Source: Candidatus Heimdallarchaeota archaeon LC_3
GTDB taxonomy: Archaea > Asgardarchaeota > Heimdallarchaeia > Hodarchaeales > LC-3
Direction: 5' to 3'
Length of the DNA: 64,000 nucleotides
Assembly: GCA_001940645.1 (NCBI GenBank)
Contig: MDVS01000044.1
Location: forward strand, 1-64,000
The position numbers and the translations under genes are program-made. Below the pieces are notes generated by a model, which saw nothing but the letters and a program-made list of their open reading frames with translations, was not told the origin of the DNA and did not search any database. Position 1 is the stretch's first letter. Every line of letters starts with the position of its first letter. Shown one piece after another: positions 9,135-18,421 of this stretch.

Positions 9135-9968
9135 ATGGTAGACTTTGGGTTTCATTTATCAATAAAAGGAGGGCCTTCACAAGCATTTTATAACGCAAAA
9201 GAGCTTGGGATAAATAGTTTTCAAATATTTACTCGGACTTCTCGAAGTTGGAGTTTTAAACCATTAGAACAAAAAGAAATTGAAAAATTTCGGGATTTTA
9301 AGAAGAATTTCAACAAGGTTATTGTTCATATGCCTTATTTACCAAATTTAGCTTCATCAGAGGAGGAAGTTTATTCTAAATCTTTAAGCTCATTATTGGA
9401 TGAAACAAGACGGTGCGATCAATTAAACATAGATTATTTAGTTACTCACTTAGGATCACATAAGGGACATGGAATGGACAAAGGAAAGAAAAATGTTACT
9501 TCTATGTTAGAAAAAGCTCTCGAATTAAATCCCCAAGTCAAAATTATTCTTGAAAATACTTCTGGTACTAAAAATAGTGTGGGAAGTCAGTTTGAAGACA
9601 TAGCAAAAATAATCGAATCTACTTCAGATCCTAATAAAATTGGAGTTTGTTTTGATACTTGTCATGCTTTTGCAGCAGGTTATGATTTAAGAACACTAGA
9701 AAGTGTGGAACGGACGATAGAACAATTTAATAGCATTATTGGGATAAATAAACTTAAAGTTGTTCATTTGAATGATAGTAAAGGAGAAATACTAAGTAAA
9801 TTGGATCGGCATGAGCACATTGGATTAGGAAAGATAGGATTGAATGGATTTAAAGCTTTTTTATCTCAAAAGTTCACTAAAGACATTCCATTAATTCTTG
9901 AGACTCCAATAAATGAACAGAGAGATGATTTTGGTAATTTAAAAGTAGTTAAGTCTTTATTGGAATAA
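9135..9968 (+). CDS. nfo: deoxyribonuclease IV (AP endonuclease, endonuclease IV)
   Basis: Cuts DNA 5' of abasic sites in base-excision repair using three zinc ions in a TIM barrel. The 277-residue protein shows GFHLSIKGG, VIVHMPYLPNLAS with a metal His, THLGSHKGHG, ILENTSGTKNSVG with the Glu ligand, GVCFDTCHAFAAGYD, VVHLNDSKGE, RHEHIGLGKIG and the terminal LETP. All these are zinc-ligand motifs of the family, and the length is normal. It is a single gene with its own promoter, divergent from the CoA-transferase genes. Confidence 0.93.
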   Translation: MVDFGFHLSIKGGPSQAFYNAKELGINSFQIFTRTSRSWSFKPLEQKEIEKFRDFKKNFNKVIVHMPYLPNLASSEEEVYSKSLSSLLDETRRCDQLNIDYLVTHLGSHKGHGMDKGKKNVTSMLEKALELNPQVKIILENTSGTKNSVGSQFEDIAKIIESTSDPNKIGVCFDTCHAFAAGYDLRTLESVERTIEQFNSIIGINKLKVVHLNDSKGEILSKLDRHEHIGLGKIGLNGFKAFLSQKFTKDIPLILETPINEQRDDFGNLKVVKSLLE

Positions 9969-10345
9969 AATTAACAATACAGAGTGATAAGAAGAAAGCT
10001 CAGAGGTTGAACTTGTCATCAAATGATGTTCAGCAGACTATCTGTTCATCATAGCTTTCATTTAAAGAATAACAACAAATTGTTAAAACTTCCTTAATAA
10101 AATTTTCATCATATAGTAATTTTATATCCATTTGCTGATAAATAACATTTTATATTGTAAGGTTTCCTGATATACTAAAATGTATAAGAATTTAAATAAA
10201 AATATTAAAAATTATTTTTATATAAACGGATAAATGAAAAATATTATAATTAAAATTTATCATTCTTTTAATATCATTAACAGGGACTTTAATTCGCCCT
10301 AATTTATCATAATTTAAAAAAAAATTAACTCATTCGGGTAATAAA
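9969..10345. other. gene-free stretch with a nested dyad at 9994-10059
   Basis: No coding frame. It contains an ordered dyad: GAAAGCT (9994-10000) with AGCTTTC (10053-10059), TGAAC (10008-10012) with GTTCA (10044-10048), and CATC (10017-10020) with GATG (10025-10028). This would fold as three stacked short stems with internal loops. It lies just after the nfo stop, so it could be an RNA element, a processing site or chance. The rest is AT-rich and shows nothing. Confidence 0.4.
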
Positions 10346-11836
10346 TTGAAAACTAACTTCTATTGTGAAATATGCGCCGATGCTCTTAGTGTAGACAAGG
10401 AAGATAAAAAAACTTACTCAAGTATTCGTGAAGAAGATAATCTTTTAATGGGAAAATTGTTTATAATTAGAACTGTTCACGAAAAGGATAATGAGTTACA
10501 CTACAATGTAGTTGTTGTAGATGAAGTAGGATCTTACCGAGCTCATCAGGATAGTTACAGTGAAGAAAAGAAAATAGTCATTCAAGAAAGACCAGTTTTA
10601 TCAAGAGCTGTTAAAATAGGACCTGCTACTTCTCGACCATCTGCAAATATAGAGAGACCTAAAGTTATTTCCTTAGACCAAGTAACACCCAGCGATAGGA
10701 AATTTCAATCGCTCTTTCTAGGGAGAATAGCTATTCTAGGCCAAGGAGGATCAGGTAAGACGAGAAGCATTCAACAAATAGCTAATGAATTAGCTGGAAA
10801 AGAGATGTACCCATGGTCTGAAGAAAAGAACATCGCAGGTACCCTTACTGTAACTCCTTATGCTCTCAAGACTCCTAGTGGAATTCAAGTTGTAATGAAT
10901 GATAATCCCGGGCAATCATCATTAGACTTAGTTCGTCAAAGTGTAGCAATGGCTGGAGCAAATTATGCAGGTATTGTAATTTTTACTGATGCTACGGCAT
11001 GGAATTTCAAAGAAATAGGTGTACAACATGCTTTATTAATTTCCCAATATATTACAGAAATAGATAATATTCCAGTATTAGTTATAACCTCTAAAACAGA
11101 TTTATATAAAATATTATCTTCACCAAAAATAATTGATCACCATTCTTCATTAATTGCTGATACAGTTCAAGACATTACTCCAAATCAAAAAGTGGTCTAT
11201 TTTGATCGTGTGAATAATCAACCAAGAAGTTTCAATATAAAACAAGGTCGTCAAGACTCTCTCTATTTCACTCAACTTGAACAAGTACTTGTCAATACCA
11301 TGCAAGTCGATCATCGGGAAAATGATTATCCTGGTTTTTCACAAGTGAATGTGCGGTTATATGTTCGATCATTATTATTAGGATTTTGTGATCTGGTTTT
11401 ACAATGGATGAAGGATAGTAGAATTCCTGATATTTATCCAGAACTTAATGCTTTTGATGATAATCTGATAAATGCTCTCAATTATTATCGACCTACTGCC
11501 TTTGAAACGAATACTACTTGGAGACAGTTCCATGGTGAGGAAAAAAATGAACCACCTCTTATCAGTGATGCTTTTGATCGTACATCAATCAAAGGAGTAT
11601 TTCAGGAGTATGTATTAGCAAATAAAGACAAACATCAACAGTTTTTAGACAGTTTGACACAATACCATGAGGAATATCGATGGAATGTAATTGGTGGTGT
11701 TTATACTAACTCAGTTACTCCTGAAGGAAGAAAGAACATGCTTCACGCGTTTGAACAGCATTTTTTTGCAGTTGCTGAAGCGAAAGGACACAAAGACCTA
11801 GAAGTAAAAGATCTTGGTTTAGATCAATTTTTGTGA
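10346..11836 (+). CDS. large GTPase-like P-loop protein
   Basis: A 496-residue protein with a GTPase-type core in the middle: G1 GQGGSGKT near residue 133, a Walker-B/G3-like DNPG near residue 189 (DNPGQSS) and a G4-like TSKTDL near residue 250. The N-terminus carries one CxxC (CEIC) and a beta-rich stretch of about 120 residues. The C-terminal 200 residues are helical and unknown to me. No membrane segment is visible. It starts with TTG at 10346 after GGGTAATAAA. Its last codon overlaps the BtpA-family gene start by four bases, so the two are translationally coupled. Asgard genomes carry many such GTPases, and the partner is not evident. Confidence 0.65.
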   Translation: MKTNFYCEICADALSVDKEDKKTYSSIREEDNLLMGKLFIIRTVHEKDNELHYNVVVVDEVGSYRAHQDSYSEEKKIVIQERPVLSRAVKIGPATSRPSANIERPKVISLDQVTPSDRKFQSLFLGRIAILGQGGSGKTRSIQQIANELAGKEMYPWSEEKNIAGTLTVTPYALKTPSGIQVVMNDNPGQSSLDLVRQSVAMAGANYAGIVIFTDATAWNFKEIGVQHALLISQYITEIDNIPVLVITSKTDLYKILSSPKIIDHHSSLIADTVQDITPNQKVVYFDRVNNQPRSFNIKQGRQDSLYFTQLEQVLVNTMQVDHRENDYPGFSQVNVRLYVRSLLLGFCDLVLQWMKDSRIPDIYPELNAFDDNLINALNYYRPTAFETNTTWRQFHGEEKNEPPLISDAFDRTSIKGVFQEYVLANKDKHQQFLDSLTQYHEEYRWNVIGGVYTNSVTPEGRKNMLHAFEQHFFAVAEAKGHKDLEVKDLGLDQFL

Positions 11837-12627
11837 TATTTTTGAGTCAAACTTCTACCACAATTTGGGGGATGCTTCATCTTCCTGCTTTACCAGGTTC
11901 TCCCAACAATATAATGTCAATTAAAGATATTACCAAGTTTGTTTTAACTGATGTTGCAACATTATACAATAATGGAATCACCAATGTTATTTTAGAAAAC
12001 CTAGGTGATGTTCCTTATTATAAATACAATACTCGAAGCCATATAGCATCTTTTATGACAAGAATTGGACTAGAAATTATTAATAAATATCCTAATATAT
12101 CTTTAGGAGTAAACGTTTTAAGAAATGATGCCTATAACTCTTTAGCAGTAGCAAAATCTCTTGAGCCTAATGGAAAATTTATTCGAGTAAACGTTTTATC
12201 TGGAGCTTATGTAACAGATCAAGGGATTATAGAAGGAGAGGCTGCCGACATTTTGCGTTATCGAAGAGAAATCAGTGCAGAAAGCATAGAAATTTGGGCA
12301 GATGTGAATGTGAAGCATGCCTCGCCATTAGTATCGAGACCGATTGAAGATGAAATTATAGAAAATTTAGAACGAGCTGGTGCTTCAAAAATTATCTTAA
12401 CAGGCTCAATGACTGGAAAAAAAGTAGATACCAATGTTTTAGAAAATGTTAGCTTATTGATTTCCCGAGAAAAAATCGTTATAGGTAGTGGAATCACACC
12501 AAATAATATTTCTGAATTCAAACACCTTGCAAAGAATTTTATCGTTGGTTCAAGTCTAAAAAAGGATAATTTAATTAGTAATCCTATTGATAAGGAAAAA
12601 ATTAAAAAATTAATGCAAGAACTTTAG
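11833..12627 (+). CDS. BtpA/SgcQ family TIM-barrel protein
   Basis: The 264-residue protein matches the BtpA family: GMLHLPALPGSP at the start, NGITNVILENLGDVPYY, GVNVLRNDAYNSLAVA, FIRVNVLSGAYVTDQGIIEGEA, IWADVNVKHASPL and the C-terminal phosphate-binding type IGSGITPNNI and FIVGSSLKKD. In cyanobacteria BtpA is needed for photosystem I accumulation; archaeal members have no proven reaction. The GTG start overlaps the preceding GTPase-like gene. The rhomboid gene follows after 27 bases, making a likely three-gene operon. Confidence 0.85.
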   Translation: MIFLSQTSTTIWGMLHLPALPGSPNNIMSIKDITKFVLTDVATLYNNGITNVILENLGDVPYYKYNTRSHIASFMTRIGLEIINKYPNISLGVNVLRNDAYNSLAVAKSLEPNGKFIRVNVLSGAYVTDQGIIEGEAADILRYRREISAESIEIWADVNVKHASPLVSRPIEDEIIENLERAGASKIILTGSMTGKKVDTNVLENVSLLISREKIVIGSGITPNNISEFKHLAKNFIVGSSLKKDNLISNPIDKEKIKKLMQEL

Positions 12628-12654
12628 TAGATTAACATTTCCCGGTGATAATCC

Positions 12655-13332
12655 ATGCCAAGTGCACCACGAGGTAAAAAGGCTCAAAAATACTACGTAA
12701 AACAGCAAAGAGAAGAAATCTATGATTATGATTCTCGTCCAGATTCTATTACAAGCCTACTTATAGAAAATGGCCCTGGTACATTAATTATTACAATAAC
12801 ACTTTCAATAATTTATATTATTACAATGATATTATCAGAAAATATTTTCATTACTGATATCGAAGTTGTTTATCCATTTGTTCATTTAAACGAAAACATC
12901 CTCGAGGGAGAGGTCTGGAGACTAATTACCAGTATTTTTATCCATGGGAGTATATTTCATTTAGGAGGAAATTTGCTGTTTTTACTTATTTTTGGTTGGA
13001 GATTCGAAGAACTAGCAGGAACCAAAATGTTTTTTCTTGCTTTTTTTCTCACTGGACTAGGAGGAAATTTGGCAACATTAAGTATTGAACTTATAGGAAC
13101 ATTTCCTAATCCTTCCTTAGGAGCATCTGGAGCTATACAAGGTTTATTGGGTGCTAGTGTCGCCAAAATGTATTTCGATCATAAATATGGAAGAGGAGGA
13201 TTAGCAGCACTAAGTATTATGGTGATTTTCTTTATCTTTACTATTGGAGCCCAAACAAACTTTTTAGCACATTTTGGGGGATTGATTACTGGTGTAATTT
13301 TCTCTTATATTTTACATAAGAGAAATAAGTAA
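12655..13332 (+). CDS. rhomboid-family intramembrane serine protease
   Basis: Cleaves transmembrane helices inside the membrane. The 225-residue protein has a soluble basic N-terminus and about six membrane helices. The conserved HLGGNLLFL helix, the catalytic serine in GASGAIQG and the catalytic His in AHFGGLITG are all present, so it should be active. A GGTGAT ribosome-binding site is placed just before the ATG at 12655. It follows the BtpA-family gene by 27 bases. Substrates are unknown. Confidence 0.92.
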   Translation: MPSAPRGKKAQKYYVKQQREEIYDYDSRPDSITSLLIENGPGTLIITITLSIIYIITMILSENIFITDIEVVYPFVHLNENILEGEVWRLITSIFIHGSIFHLGGNLLFLLIFGWRFEELAGTKMFFLAFFLTGLGGNLATLSIELIGTFPNPSLGASGAIQGLLGASVAKMYFDHKYGRGGLAALSIMVIFFIFTIGAQTNFLAHFGGLITGVIFSYILHKRNK

Positions 13333-13343
13333 TCCACTTTTGC

Positions 13344-13667
13344 TTACTTTTTTCTGTTTAAAATTCCCTTCACTTTAGTTGAAGCAGTTGATACAGCACT
13401 TGATGCAGTTTTACTCGCTTTAGAAGCAACAGAAGAAATTTTTATTTTAGCGTGTAATGAATCCGAACTGCATAGCTTCATTATACCTGCACAAATTTCA
13501 CAACAGCACATTTTAGACTTAAGAAATTCTTCGTCAGTATTAAAGTCTTTGAATACACCAGAAAATGCCTTATCAAGATCTTCTGGAAATAAGAAGACAC
13601 CTTCTTTATCAGTTTTTCTACCACATATCCAACATGTATACGGTTTGCCAGATCCAAATAATCCCAT
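13344..13667 (-). CDS. small zinc-finger-like protein
   Basis: A protein of about 107 residues with two CxxC-type pairs, CWICGRKT near the N-terminus and CCEICAGIMKLC in the middle, enough for a treble-clef or zinc-ribbon fold. A Ser/Ala/Lys-rich helical tail (SKASKTASSAVSTAS) ends it. I choose the ATG at 13667 because GGTG stands six bases before it; the frame is open a few codons further to a TTG at 13688. It is convergent with the rhomboid gene, 12 bases away. Function unknown. Confidence 0.6.
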   Translation of the reverse strand: MGLFGSGKPYTCWICGRKTDKEGVFLFPEDLDKAFSGVFKDFNTDEEFLKSKMCCCEICAGIMKLCSSDSLHAKIKISSVASKASKTASSAVSTASTKVKGILNRKK

Positions 13668-14154
13668 AGTTAGCACCATAAATTTCAATTGACATAATTA
13701 TAAAATTTTCATTTTAATAAATATTTCATTTTCGGCCATTATAACGGAAAAAAATCACTTTTCTTTAAATAATAGGGTTATAAATTTTCTTTATTCATAC
13801 TTTATTCATAAATTTGCACAGCTATTTTTTGTTTCAGCAGATAATTGGTATCTTTGAGATGTTTTAAATTGAAAATTAAGGACACAAAACTTGCAACGGT
13901 AAAAAAAACATTATCAAAATTAATTCAGTAAAGTCCATCTGTTGTATGACTACAATAAGCAATACAGTAGAGATTTTAAAAAGCCAATTACTACCATAAA
14001 TGAACTGTTTTAGGCGTTGCCAAATGGATAACGTTCTTACTTAATATTTTTTTCTAATTCTTCATTTTCTAATTGACGAACATTCATATTTGAACCCAAT
14101 TTTTTCTTTTTTAAAATACAGACAAGAAATTCGGTTTATCAGAAATTTGGAATT
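13668..14154. other. gene-free stretch
   Basis: AT-rich DNA with only short broken frames on both strands. I see no structure, repeat or remnant that I could defend. Confidence 0.5.
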
Positions 14155-15231
14155 TTATAAATCTTCCCAGCTAATTTTCTTTGGTGTTTCCGCTTTATTT
14201 ACTGGATAGAGTCTTGAAAGCGTAGTTTTTCTAAGATCGTATCCTTTTGTTGTCATTACCATTGGATTGTGCTTTATAACTGAAGATAAGGTTTTAATAA
14301 TTTCTCCCACACTAGTATCTTCAGATCGTAATGTTTCTACAGTAGTACGATCTAAATTCACTTGATTTAATAATTCTCTTCCAGTAAGCATTGATTTTAA
14401 GAAAAAACTTCCCCAAAACAAAATTAAAGCAGTAAACCCCAGAATCGGAATATCAGTTTCATTTACTAATAACCAGGTATTCCATGATTGCCTTGTAATT
14501 GTAATGATAATTAATCCAAGAATTGTGAAGGATAATAAGTATAAAGTATTTCTTAATGTCATGATGAGAAATGTCTTAGTATTTTTAGTTGATTTAAGTC
14601 TTAATAATTCTCTGACACAGAAAACCAGATCTTCTTTCGAAGATAATCGTTGAGACATAATTGTTGAATAAACTAAAAATACCGTTCCTTTTTTCTCAAT
14701 TCCCCAACTCTGGTTACAATATTCATCAGGACCAATGTCTCCTAACCTTATCTTGACATCACGAAACCCTAATGTTTTTCCCCATTTTTTGATATCCTTT
14801 TTTAAACCATCTTTTGGAGATCTTTCAACTAAACCCATGACTTTGTTATTCCTATCATCAATATAATCGAAAAATAGCATAAAAGGAGAAATTATTCCTA
14901 ATATCGGAAGAATAAAACCTATTATTTGAATTACTGTTTGAATTATATTTGTTGTTCCAGATTCACCCTCTCCTCCAGTGTTTGTTCCTGAGAGGAAAAA
15001 TAATCCAATTATTACCAAAAAGAAAATGGGAAATATTAGTGACTGAATACGAAGAACTGAACCTTCAAGAAAGTAAGTTAAATTCGTAAATATCGATCCA
15101 GAAATGTCAAAATTTCTTAAATCCTTAAAAACAGAAGTGCTAATTATTAGAGCTACTATGAAAAGAAGAAAAGATACACCTAAAAGGAAAACACTATAAA
15201 AGCTTTCTTTAATAAGCACCAAAGATATCAA
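14155..15231 (-). CDS. membrane protein with degenerate M48 (HtpX-like) peptidase domain
   Basis: A multi-pass membrane protein with about four to six helices. A soluble segment reads VFLVYSTIMSQRLSSKEDL then FCVRELLRLKS. In HtpX/Ste24 peptidases the same place reads ...LSxxELxxVLAHELGHIKxxD, with HExxH binding zinc. Here HExxH has become RELLR, so both zinc histidines are gone. A following helix and a DRTTVETL/LSSVIKHNP segment also follow the M48 order. I infer a catalytically dead M48 relative. The TTG at 15231 falls inside a hydrophobic run. The frame stays open to a stop near 15405 and looks coding (DPDLDPILIKGLDYTKIL), so the real start may be a non-ATG codon such as ATA at 15369, six bases after GGGGA. 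Confidence 0.6.
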   Translation of the reverse strand: MISLVLIKESFYSVFLLGVSFLLFIVALIISTSVFKDLRNFDISGSIFTNLTYFLEGSVLRIQSLIFPIFFLVIIGLFFLSGTNTGGEGESGTTNIIQTVIQIIGFILPILGIISPFMLFFDYIDDRNNKVMGLVERSPKDGLKKDIKKWGKTLGFRDVKIRLGDIGPDEYCNQSWGIEKKGTVFLVYSTIMSQRLSSKEDLVFCVRELLRLKSTKNTKTFLIMTLRNTLYLLSFTILGLIIITITRQSWNTWLLVNETDIPILGFTALILFWGSFFLKSMLTGRELLNQVNLDRTTVETLRSEDTSVGEIIKTLSSVIKHNPMVMTTKGYDLRKTTLSRLYPVNKAETPKKISWEDL

Positions 15232-15369
15232 AACGAATAATGCTGTTAAGATTGGTAAAATTACTAGTAAAAAAAGGATCTTTGTATAATCTAATCCCTT
15301 AATCAGAATGGGATCTAGATCTGGATCCCTTTTTTTGTTAATTAAGTATAAATCTTGGTCTACTGATAT

Positions 15370-15760
15370 ATTTAATCCCCAATAAGAATATCGTAATAAT
15401 TAGAATGGATTTATGCCTAGTTTCAATTGGATATAGATTTTTTCACTGATATGACCTATTTACGTTCTTTTTATCTGATTTTCCTTAAAAGAATGTAAAC
15501 TGAAAATTTATTTAAATTTTGATTTTAATCCAATTTAAATACATTATTTTTTCTTTTCAAATTCGAATTTGCATGTCTGTTACTCAAAAAGTATTCTTAA
15601 TCCATTTTGAATATAATATTGTAGAAAAAGAGAAATATTCCTTAAAAGTTCGATATTCACGAGATATGGAAAAAAATTTGTTAAGATGATGAAAAAGTCA
15701 AAAAAGATTAAGAAAATGAAGTGAAATGAGATAATGGATGCTTATTTAGTAAATTAATTT
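15370..15760. other. gene-free stretch, possible 38-codon frame
   Basis: A plus-strand frame at 15573-15689 starts MSVTQKVFLIHFEYNIVEKE; it has no ribosome-binding site or clear promoter and may be chance. Otherwise the stretch is AT-rich with nothing recognisable. Confidence 0.3.
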
Positions 15761-16657
15761 TCAATAAAATTGCTTCATTATTTTCTCTGAATCTTTCAAT
15801 CCTAGATCTTGTTTGACTAAAGGACCTTTAATAAGAACTGGTTCTAAATCTTCATAGGTCGGTTTTTTGACTTGATACAATACTCCTGTTGGGATTTTAT
15901 CTCCACCAGATTGTTCCCATTCAATAGCCTTCATTAACGCTTCACCCATATTTGTAACATCGTGTTTGGTATCTGGTTTATCAGCTTCATTTAATCTATA
16001 AAATCTCTTCTTAAACCATGGATAAGTGTTTAATTTATTAAATGTAACACATGGACTCAAGACATCAATAAGAGCAAAACCGTTGTGTGTGATAGCTTGT
16101 TTGATCAGATCTTCAAGGAACTTGATATCACCAGAGAATCCTCGAGCAACAAAAGTTGCACCTGAACTAATAGCCAAGGATAAAGGATTTATTGGGGCTT
16201 CAATAACACCACCAGGTGTAGATTTTGTTATCATTTCCATACTTGAAGTAGGGCTTGCTTGTCCGGTTGTAAGACCATAAATTTGATTATTCATGACCAT
16301 ATAGGTAATATTCAAGTTTCTTCGACAAGCATGAACAAAATGACCAACTCCTATACCGTATCCATCACCATCCCCACCAGTTGCTACAATTTTCAGGCCA
16401 TGATTAGCTAATGCAGCACCAGTAGCCACAGGTATTAATCTCCCATGCAATGAATGTGTCCCATATCCTTTTAAAAAGTGTGGAAAGTTAGAAGAACACC
16501 CTATTCCTGAAACACAGAATATATCATGCGTAGGAATCTTAAGAGCTGCAAGGGCTCTTTGTGTTGCCTTGAGGAGAGCATAATCTCCACAACCGGGACA
16601 CCAATCTGGATCAATCCCTGATTTATAATCTTTATCTGTTAATACTATTTCACTCAT
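15761..16657 (-). CDS. korB: 2-oxoacid:ferredoxin oxidoreductase, beta subunit
   Basis: The thiamine-pyrophosphate subunit of an enzyme that decarboxylates a 2-oxoacid to acyl-CoA while reducing ferredoxin. The sequence has DWCPGCGDYALL and SGIGCSSNF with cluster-type cysteines, HSLHGRLIPVATGAALA, and the TPP motif GGDGDGYGIGVGHFVHACRRN..MVMNNQIYGLTTGQ. I choose the ATG at 16657 because GGTGA lies six bases before it; a GTG at 16666 would put that site inside the gene. It begins ten bases after the alpha gene ends. 2-Oxoglutarate is the likely substrate from the two-subunit layout, but pyruvate cannot be excluded. Confidence 0.9.
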   Translation of the reverse strand: MSEIVLTDKDYKSGIDPDWCPGCGDYALLKATQRALAALKIPTHDIFCVSGIGCSSNFPHFLKGYGTHSLHGRLIPVATGAALANHGLKIVATGGDGDGYGIGVGHFVHACRRNLNITYMVMNNQIYGLTTGQASPTSSMEMITKSTPGGVIEAPINPLSLAISSGATFVARGFSGDIKFLEDLIKQAITHNGFALIDVLSPCVTFNKLNTYPWFKKRFYRLNEADKPDTKHDVTNMGEALMKAIEWEQSGGDKIPTGVLYQVKKPTYEDLEPVLIKGPLVKQDLGLKDSEKIMKQFY

Positions 16658-16666
16658 TTTTTTCAC

Positions 16667-18421
16667 CTATTGTCTCCCTAAGATTTCTTTCACTCGATCA
16701 ACTATTAATCGGGGGTACATGGGTTCTCCATCAAACTGAAGGTACTTATCAACAATTTCAAAGCCTGTTTCTGCTCTGATGTATCTCGCCATTTGAGCTG
16801 TGTAATTTCCTTCAACCATTATTGGGTGTTTTACTTTTCGTAGAATTGCACCCACTTCATGACCATGGAAAGGTAAAATATATTTAATATGAAGCTGATT
16901 TGTGGTTATTCCTGCTTCTTCGACCATTTGTCTTGCTTCAAGTATAGAATCTTTTGTTGCACCCCAACCAACTAATGTCACTTCTGCATCTTCTGGTCCT
17001 TCTAATGTTGGAGCAGGCAAATCTTTTAATGCTGACTCCATTTTTCCCATCCGTTTATGCATTTGTTTTTTACGCATTTCAATTGCATGAGGTAATCCAG
17101 CAACAACATCTGAAATATTCGAGCTATCTTCATCGTGTTCATCAGAACCACTAATATAAAATGCATTAGGAGTACCAGGGATTACACGTGGTGAAATGCC
17201 TGAATCAGTCAATTTAAAACGTAAATATTTTGAATCACTTTCCCATTTCGTTTCAAAATTCTCAGAACGGTCTATTTTTACATCTTCGAAATTAAATGGT
17301 TTGACTGATTCTAAGTGTTCAGCAAATGCTAAATCTGATGCCATTATTATTGGGACTTGATATTTATCTGCTAAGTTCAAAGCTTCGATAGTGGCATAAA
17401 AACCATCTTCAACATCAGAATAAGCAATAATAAACCTCGGAAAATCACCTTGAGATGCACCAAGCATTTGGTTCAGGTCTCCTTGTTCGGTTTTGGTCGG
17501 AAGACCAGTACTAGGTCCTCCACGTTGAACTGTGAATATAACAAGTCCTGCTTCAACCATACTTGCTAAACCAACTGCTTCAGTCATCAGGGCAAAACCA
17601 CCACCAGAAGTTGCACAAGCTGCACGTACACCTACATTTGATGCTCCAATAGCCATATTAATTACAGAAAGTTCATCTTCTGCTTGTTTAACCAATACAT
17701 CATATTCTTCAGCATGAGCTGCTAAGAAATGTAATATAGGGGTAGCTGGAGTCATTGGATAAGCTGAATAAAATTTTAATCCACCTGCTATGCAACCCAG
17801 TCCCTGTGCTTGACTTCCTGTCATTACTGGGTGTTTTATATTGGGATTTAATTTAACTTCGTTTGATATTTTAGCGAAATTTTTCTCTTTGACATAATCA
17901 TAGCCAGCTTTGGCTGCTTGGTGATTTATGTCAACAATTTCTTGAGATTTGTATCCAAACTGATCAGTTAAAATTTCCATGATTGATTCTAATGGGATAT
18001 CGTAGAAATACATAGCAGCTCCTAGAGCAACAGTATTGATTACTCTAGGATTCCCTAATGATTTAGCAATTTCAGCAGCAGGAATCGAAACTGCTGTGAC
18101 ACCTTCTGGAAGGTTTTCGATCTTACATTTAGATCCATCATGAATGATTACCCCCCCAGGATTCATCAAATTTTTATGAGTTTCTACCGTTAATTCATCA
18201 ATTGCTATTAAAATGTCTATTCTATCACCTGGGGATAGGACTTTATTAACTGCTCCGCGTACAGAATACCATACATGGCCTCCACGAATCAAGGATTGAT
18301 ATGTATTATACGAACTTACGTGCAACCCGTTTCTCGAGCAGATTTTTGTCAGGATTTCTCCCATAGAAGCAATTCCATCACCTGCTGCACCACCAGCACG
18401 AAAATTAAATTCTTTTCTCAT
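16667..18421 (-). CDS. korA: 2-oxoacid:ferredoxin oxidoreductase, gamma-alpha fusion subunit
   Basis: A 584-residue fusion. The N-terminal 190 residues are the gamma domain (GGAAGDGIASMGEIL, YNTYQSLIRGGHVWY, NTVALGAAMYFY). The remainder is the alpha domain (GSQAQGLGCIAGGLKFYSAYPMTPATPI with the conserved YPxTP substrate motif, ATSGGGFALMTEAVGLA, QRGGPSTGLPTKTEQGDL). The C-terminal part carries VGWGATKDSI and VEGNYTAQMARYIR. No delta (8Fe-8S ferredoxin) subunit is encoded nearby, as usual for the two-subunit type. A divergent Lrp-TRASH gene stands 418 bases away. Confidence 0.92.
   Translation of the reverse strand: MRKEFNFRAGGAAGDGIASMGEILTKICSRNGLHVSSYNTYQSLIRGGHVWYSVRGAVNKVLSPGDRIDILIAIDELTVETHKNLMNPGGVIIHDGSKCKIENLPEGVTAVSIPAAEIAKSLGNPRVINTVALGAAMYFYDIPLESIMEILTDQFGYKSQEIVDINHQAAKAGYDYVKEKNFAKISNEVKLNPNIKHPVMTGSQAQGLGCIAGGLKFYSAYPMTPATPILHFLAAHAEEYDVLVKQAEDELSVINMAIGASNVGVRAACATSGGGFALMTEAVGLASMVEAGLVIFTVQRGGPSTGLPTKTEQGDLNQMLGASQGDFPRFIIAYSDVEDGFYATIEALNLADKYQVPIIMASDLAFAEHLESVKPFNFEDVKIDRSENFETKWESDSKYLRFKLTDSGISPRVIPGTPNAFYISGSDEHDEDSSNISDVVAGLPHAIEMRKKQMHKRMGKMESALKDLPAPTLEGPEDAEVTLVGWGATKDSILEARQMVEEAGITTNQLHIKYILPFHGHEVGAILRKVKHPIMVEGNYTAQMARYIRAETGFEIVDKYLQFDGEPMYPRLIVDRVKEILGRQ

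Noticed and set aside
15573..15689. A 38-codon frame in the gap after the M48-like gene
   Set aside because: No ribosome-binding site or clear promoter; length is compatible with chance.
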